Source: Siphonodentalium dalli
Lineage: Eukaryota > Mollusca > Scaphopoda > Gadilida > Siphonodentaliidae
NCBI GenBank assembly: GCA_032622095.1
Contig: CP136064.1
Coordinates: 51,528,073-51,592,072, forward strand
DNA: 64,000 nucleotides
Reading direction: 5' to 3'
Positions 60,881 to 64,000 of the stretch are shown in pieces (within the stretch, counting starts at the first letter, position 1; every line of letters starts with the position of its first letter). The notes under the pieces are model-generated. The model was not told the DNA's origin and searched no databases. It worked only from the letters and a program-made list of their open reading frames with translations. Both the position numbers and the translations under genes were made by a program.

Positions 60881-62205
60881 TAACAGGTAAAAAACACTAC
60901 CAATATGTCTCACCTGTAATTATATCGGATAGAGTTATCGTTCCTAATATGCAGCCAACTTGGGTCCATATCATCATAACAGGGATATTATGTCCGTACA
61001 CACAACTATTTCAGCGATGGATGAACAGAGATTTGATATCTAGATTTTTGTTATCGATCTCTCAAACGAGGGGCCAGCACCCGTGGTTCAAACTGTTGTT
61101 GGCAAGACACCACACAACATGCCAAATGTGTGATGGGCGCAAGTATAGGCAGCTCCAGTGAGTGCATTCTAGTTTCCAATGCTTTTCCAATATTTACCGC
61201 CACGTTTTGATTAAACTTTGGTATCTTATTGGACTAATTGAATTCCACAGTAACATTATACAAAGGTTTGACATGTGAAATCTAATTATTTGACAGTTAT
61301 TAATAATGATAATATAAGATCAAGTTTATCATTTTTCATTTACTTGTTAATGATAATTGTTTTACAGACGTTTATGTTATATCGCATGAACCTACTAAGA
61401 ATGCCCTTTAAGGTATTGGGACCTCGACGCACGTTTTGCATAAATACATCAGAAATGCATGACATTCTTCATTCACGAAATTCTCTGGAAGTATTCAGAA
61501 AGAACTCTTAAATTCGAGAAAGAATAACATCGGGTTTTAATACAATTGAGAGGTTAAAATATTACATTCTGTTCATACCTTTAGATACCAAGTGCTAGAA
61601 CAGTTCATATACTACCAAATACTCTGTTTAATTTCTATACAAGTACTTTATTCAGTTTGTGTCAGAATGATGAGATATATTTTCGTTGCGTGATACACCT
61701 CCACATTTTACAATTAAGGTTCAGGCGCAATGTTTCCCCAAAATGTCCTAATAATTAAAAATGGACACCAGGCAATTGGTCAAAAACATCCATAAGCTAG
61801 GTGCAAAAAAACCCATATAACTACCAATAACCTATATGGACACATATATAAGAATGGAATAATGGATACTGTAGATTAACATAAATGAGTGGTAGTGAAA
61901 CAAAACCAGCTACCATAGGGATGGCTGATGTCTAAGAAATTGAAGAAAAATCACTCGTAATAAATTCCGCCTCAATATACAAACGTGTCCAAGACGTAAA
62001 AAAAAAAATAAATAAAACAACAAGAAGACGGGTTTATGTATGAAAGCTATTCGAAAAGCATAATTGCATGGACAACATGGTGATCGGTGGATTCGCGAGG
62101 AAGAGCACATACCCAGTCTAATCGTATTACATGCAATATATGAAATTAGGAATTATATAGGGATTCCACCAATGCAAAAAGGATGCCACTCAATGGAGGA
62201 TAGTT
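60881..62205. other. Unannotated spacer
   Basis: No gene was recognised. Upstream LINE sequence may be buried in 61900-62205 but is not readable. Confidence 0.35.
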
Positions 62206-62800
62206 GACAGGGCAGAAATACTGGTGAAACAATTCCAACTGGTCTTCGCCAAATAACAAGATGGCGATCAGATATCAGATTAAGTAAAAACTTCAGAATC
62301 ATCGAAGAATTGAACATAAACACAGACCAAAGTACTCAAAGATGTAAAGCAAGGACCCGGTGGCATCCCGAATAGCGTCCAATCACAAGTGCGCATGCTT
62401 ACTGACGACTGCTACTATAAAGGATAGCATAGATAACCATGCATATATGATGCATGACTCCTTCTAAATTGGCCTGCTCAATCATTGTCAACTAAAGACC
62501 TGCACGAAGACTTTCTTAGCTTGGCTCAAGACCTTCCTGATCAAGATTAACAGAAGGAAAATCATCACAAAGCGTTCCATCGAGTCAAGAGTCCGACACA
62601 GACCCATCTGGGGCAGCTCCTCTTTCTATGCCTTTTACATGACCTCCCGGACTGTCAACACACAAGCGCGCTGATGACTGTCTGCTATATAGGTAAATCA
62701 CCATCATATATGACCTGCTCAACCTCGAACAGGGTGATTTCACGGGAAGTGTAGCATGAAGGAATTGGACACATATCTCCCTTAAATTCATGTTCAGTGT
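62206..62800 (+). pseudogene. Decayed non-LTR retrotransposon reverse transcriptase
   Basis: Several blocks of a LINE reverse transcriptase can be read on the plus strand across stops and frameshifts. These are DRAEILVKQFQLVFAK (62206-62253, the segment just before the RT domain); KVLKDVKQGPGGIPN (62329-62373, equivalent to the usual K-x-PGPDGIPN); RMLTDDCYYKG (about 62392-62424, a FADD-like active site); DLHEDFLSLAQ (about 62491-62530); HLGQLLFLCLLHDLPDC (about 62605-62655, usual VLGPLLFL..INDLPD); ADDCLLYR (62670-62693, the active site again, in another frame); and WTHISLKF (62766-62789, usual W.. .FN..KC). The active-site block occurs twice, so two truncated copies overlap or the element was rearranged. 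The wording fits the Jockey/CR1/L2 group. It cannot encode a protein. Confidence 0.65.
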
Positions 62801-64000
62801 ATGACCAACCTACCATTCATTTTTTATCATATAAAGGTATATTTATGTGACCGGCGCAGGAAATTTCAGCTGCATATGACTATTTTTTGCAATTTTATGA
62901 CCAGAAATGTGCATTTTTTTTGCCATTTTCTCTGTGCCAAAGAGGAAATGGTCTCAATAATAAGGTGATTATAAGGAAATATATAGTACAAAGGAAACAA
63001 GTTTCATACAGTAATTATAATCTAAGACATTCTGTTCTTATTAGTGAAAATTTCATGTAAAAATGTCAAAAATATGTAATTTTATGTCAATTTTTGTTAT
63101 TTTGGAGACATTCCGTTAAAAAAACACCAAAATCAAATCAACTACAGCCAGTATTGAAGAAAACACCTTTAAATATGTCACATATGGTGTATTTTCAACA
63201 ATAACGATATGATATCTAATATAGATGTGCTATTATTTCTGTGATTAAAGATTAGTGATTTTTTTAGTTTTTTTATTAGTGATGACGAAAATTCCGTTAA
63301 AAAATGTCCTTTCCTGAACATGGCTTTTTCTGAAATTTTCTCATTACCAGCCACCTTAACAAGGAAAGTAATTTTTAATAATGGCATTAGATGGCCAGAC
63401 ATAACTGTCAGAAAGTTTAGTATGTAACACACTAGTAATGTAAAAAAGTTGATTTATCATTGTTTAAAAAAATGTCCTTTCCTGAACGATTTTTGACAAT
63501 ATGCTTGAGGTCATATATCGGAGGAAAAACACCTGTAATCACCAGTGCAATATATATCACTTGGGAACACATATCAAATTTCTCAAAAACCTTTCAAGTA
63601 TTTTTTATAATTCTGTGGATTTTTAATATGTAGAAGGCGCACAAAAGTTGTGTTTTTGGGTTGTTTTTAACACTTTATTCAAATATGTCATAAGTAACAG
63701 CAAGGCTTTTGACAAAATATGATGACTTCCAAACACTGAAAGTGGAATAACTTTGGAACCGAATAAAAATTTTCAATTCTGTAAAAACTGTTATATTTTA
63801 GAAGCTCTCCTCTGTAGCTTGAGACATATTGTGGTAAATGAGATCTCATCTGAAATTTTCAGTTGAATTCCCTGTTTACTGCTGCTGTTTTTTCATCTTT
63901 AATTTAAAGATATTATAGTGATGCCATATCTATGGTATGATGTAACTTTTTAAACAATGGTTCCCATGCTATAAATTTTGTGGAGATGTGTTCCCTGTAT
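62801..64000. other. AT-rich region without a recognised gene
   Basis: Strongly AT-rich. ATTCCGTTAAAAAA occurs at about 63111 and 63291, and AAAAAATGTCCTTTCCTGAAC at about 63299 and 63467, at ~177-bp steps, but the sequence between them is not clearly repeated. It is probably an old repeat, open at the right window edge. Confidence 0.4.

Noticed and set aside
62585-62791. Minus-strand 68-codon frame
   Set aside because: Shadow of the decayed LINE reverse transcriptase on the plus strand.

Overview
The window is eukaryotic, almost certainly from a marine-invertebrate-type animal genome. It is AT-rich and has no operons, no ribosome binding sites and no compact coding. It is full of short inverted-repeat elements, degraded non-LTR retrotransposon pieces and tandem arrays. 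Several dispersed repeats have wording I associate with molluscs and other lophotrochozoans, such as 'GGGCCATAACTCTGGAAATC', degenerate 'GTCCGTCCGTC' units and 'ATGGCCGCCAGCAGCCAT' units. That placement is inference; no host protein-coding gene could be recognised.

Layout. Positions 1-24971 are the right end of a tandem array of a 1,242-bp unit (20 full periods; the left end lies outside the window). Each unit has a 28-bp perfect palindrome, a minus-strand 165-codon open frame, and two diverged 302-bp subrepeats. From 24972 to 64000 the sequence is an intergenic mosaic. It contains: an 854-bp CpG-rich TIR element (25304-26157); a degenerate ~160-bp tandem repeat interrupted by a 5'-truncated LINE (26655-28140, LINE at 27277-27655); a second degenerate repeat domain (28780-29800); five copies of a GTGACCCGCC-ended foldback MITE; a piggyBac-like TTAA MITE sharing the same internal hairpin; TA-flanked MITEs; an 8-bp-TSD MITE family with 18-bp iterons; a very CpG-rich palindromic MITE (49354-49730); small hairpin elements; a U2 snRNA-headed retroposon with a perfect 15-bp target duplication (59542-59888); and a decayed LINE reverse transcriptase (62206-62800).

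Three signals deserve attention. (1) The U2-headed retroposon has a non-U2 body, which is the architecture of a snRNA-headed SINE. (2) A short module occurs at five places: two copies of a TAAAGAGCG motif spaced 42 bp apart (one pair 43 bp), with a CCTGATAT core in three of them and no TIR or TSD. (3) A ~68-bp foldback hairpin is shared by two MITE families with unrelated termini. The array itself carries a puzzling variant spectrum (mostly G:C to T:A, plus A/T-tract junction sliding) that may be biological or a sequencing artefact.

No tRNA, rRNA, CRISPR or intact transposase was found. Most open frames in the window are chance frames or shadows of repeats.
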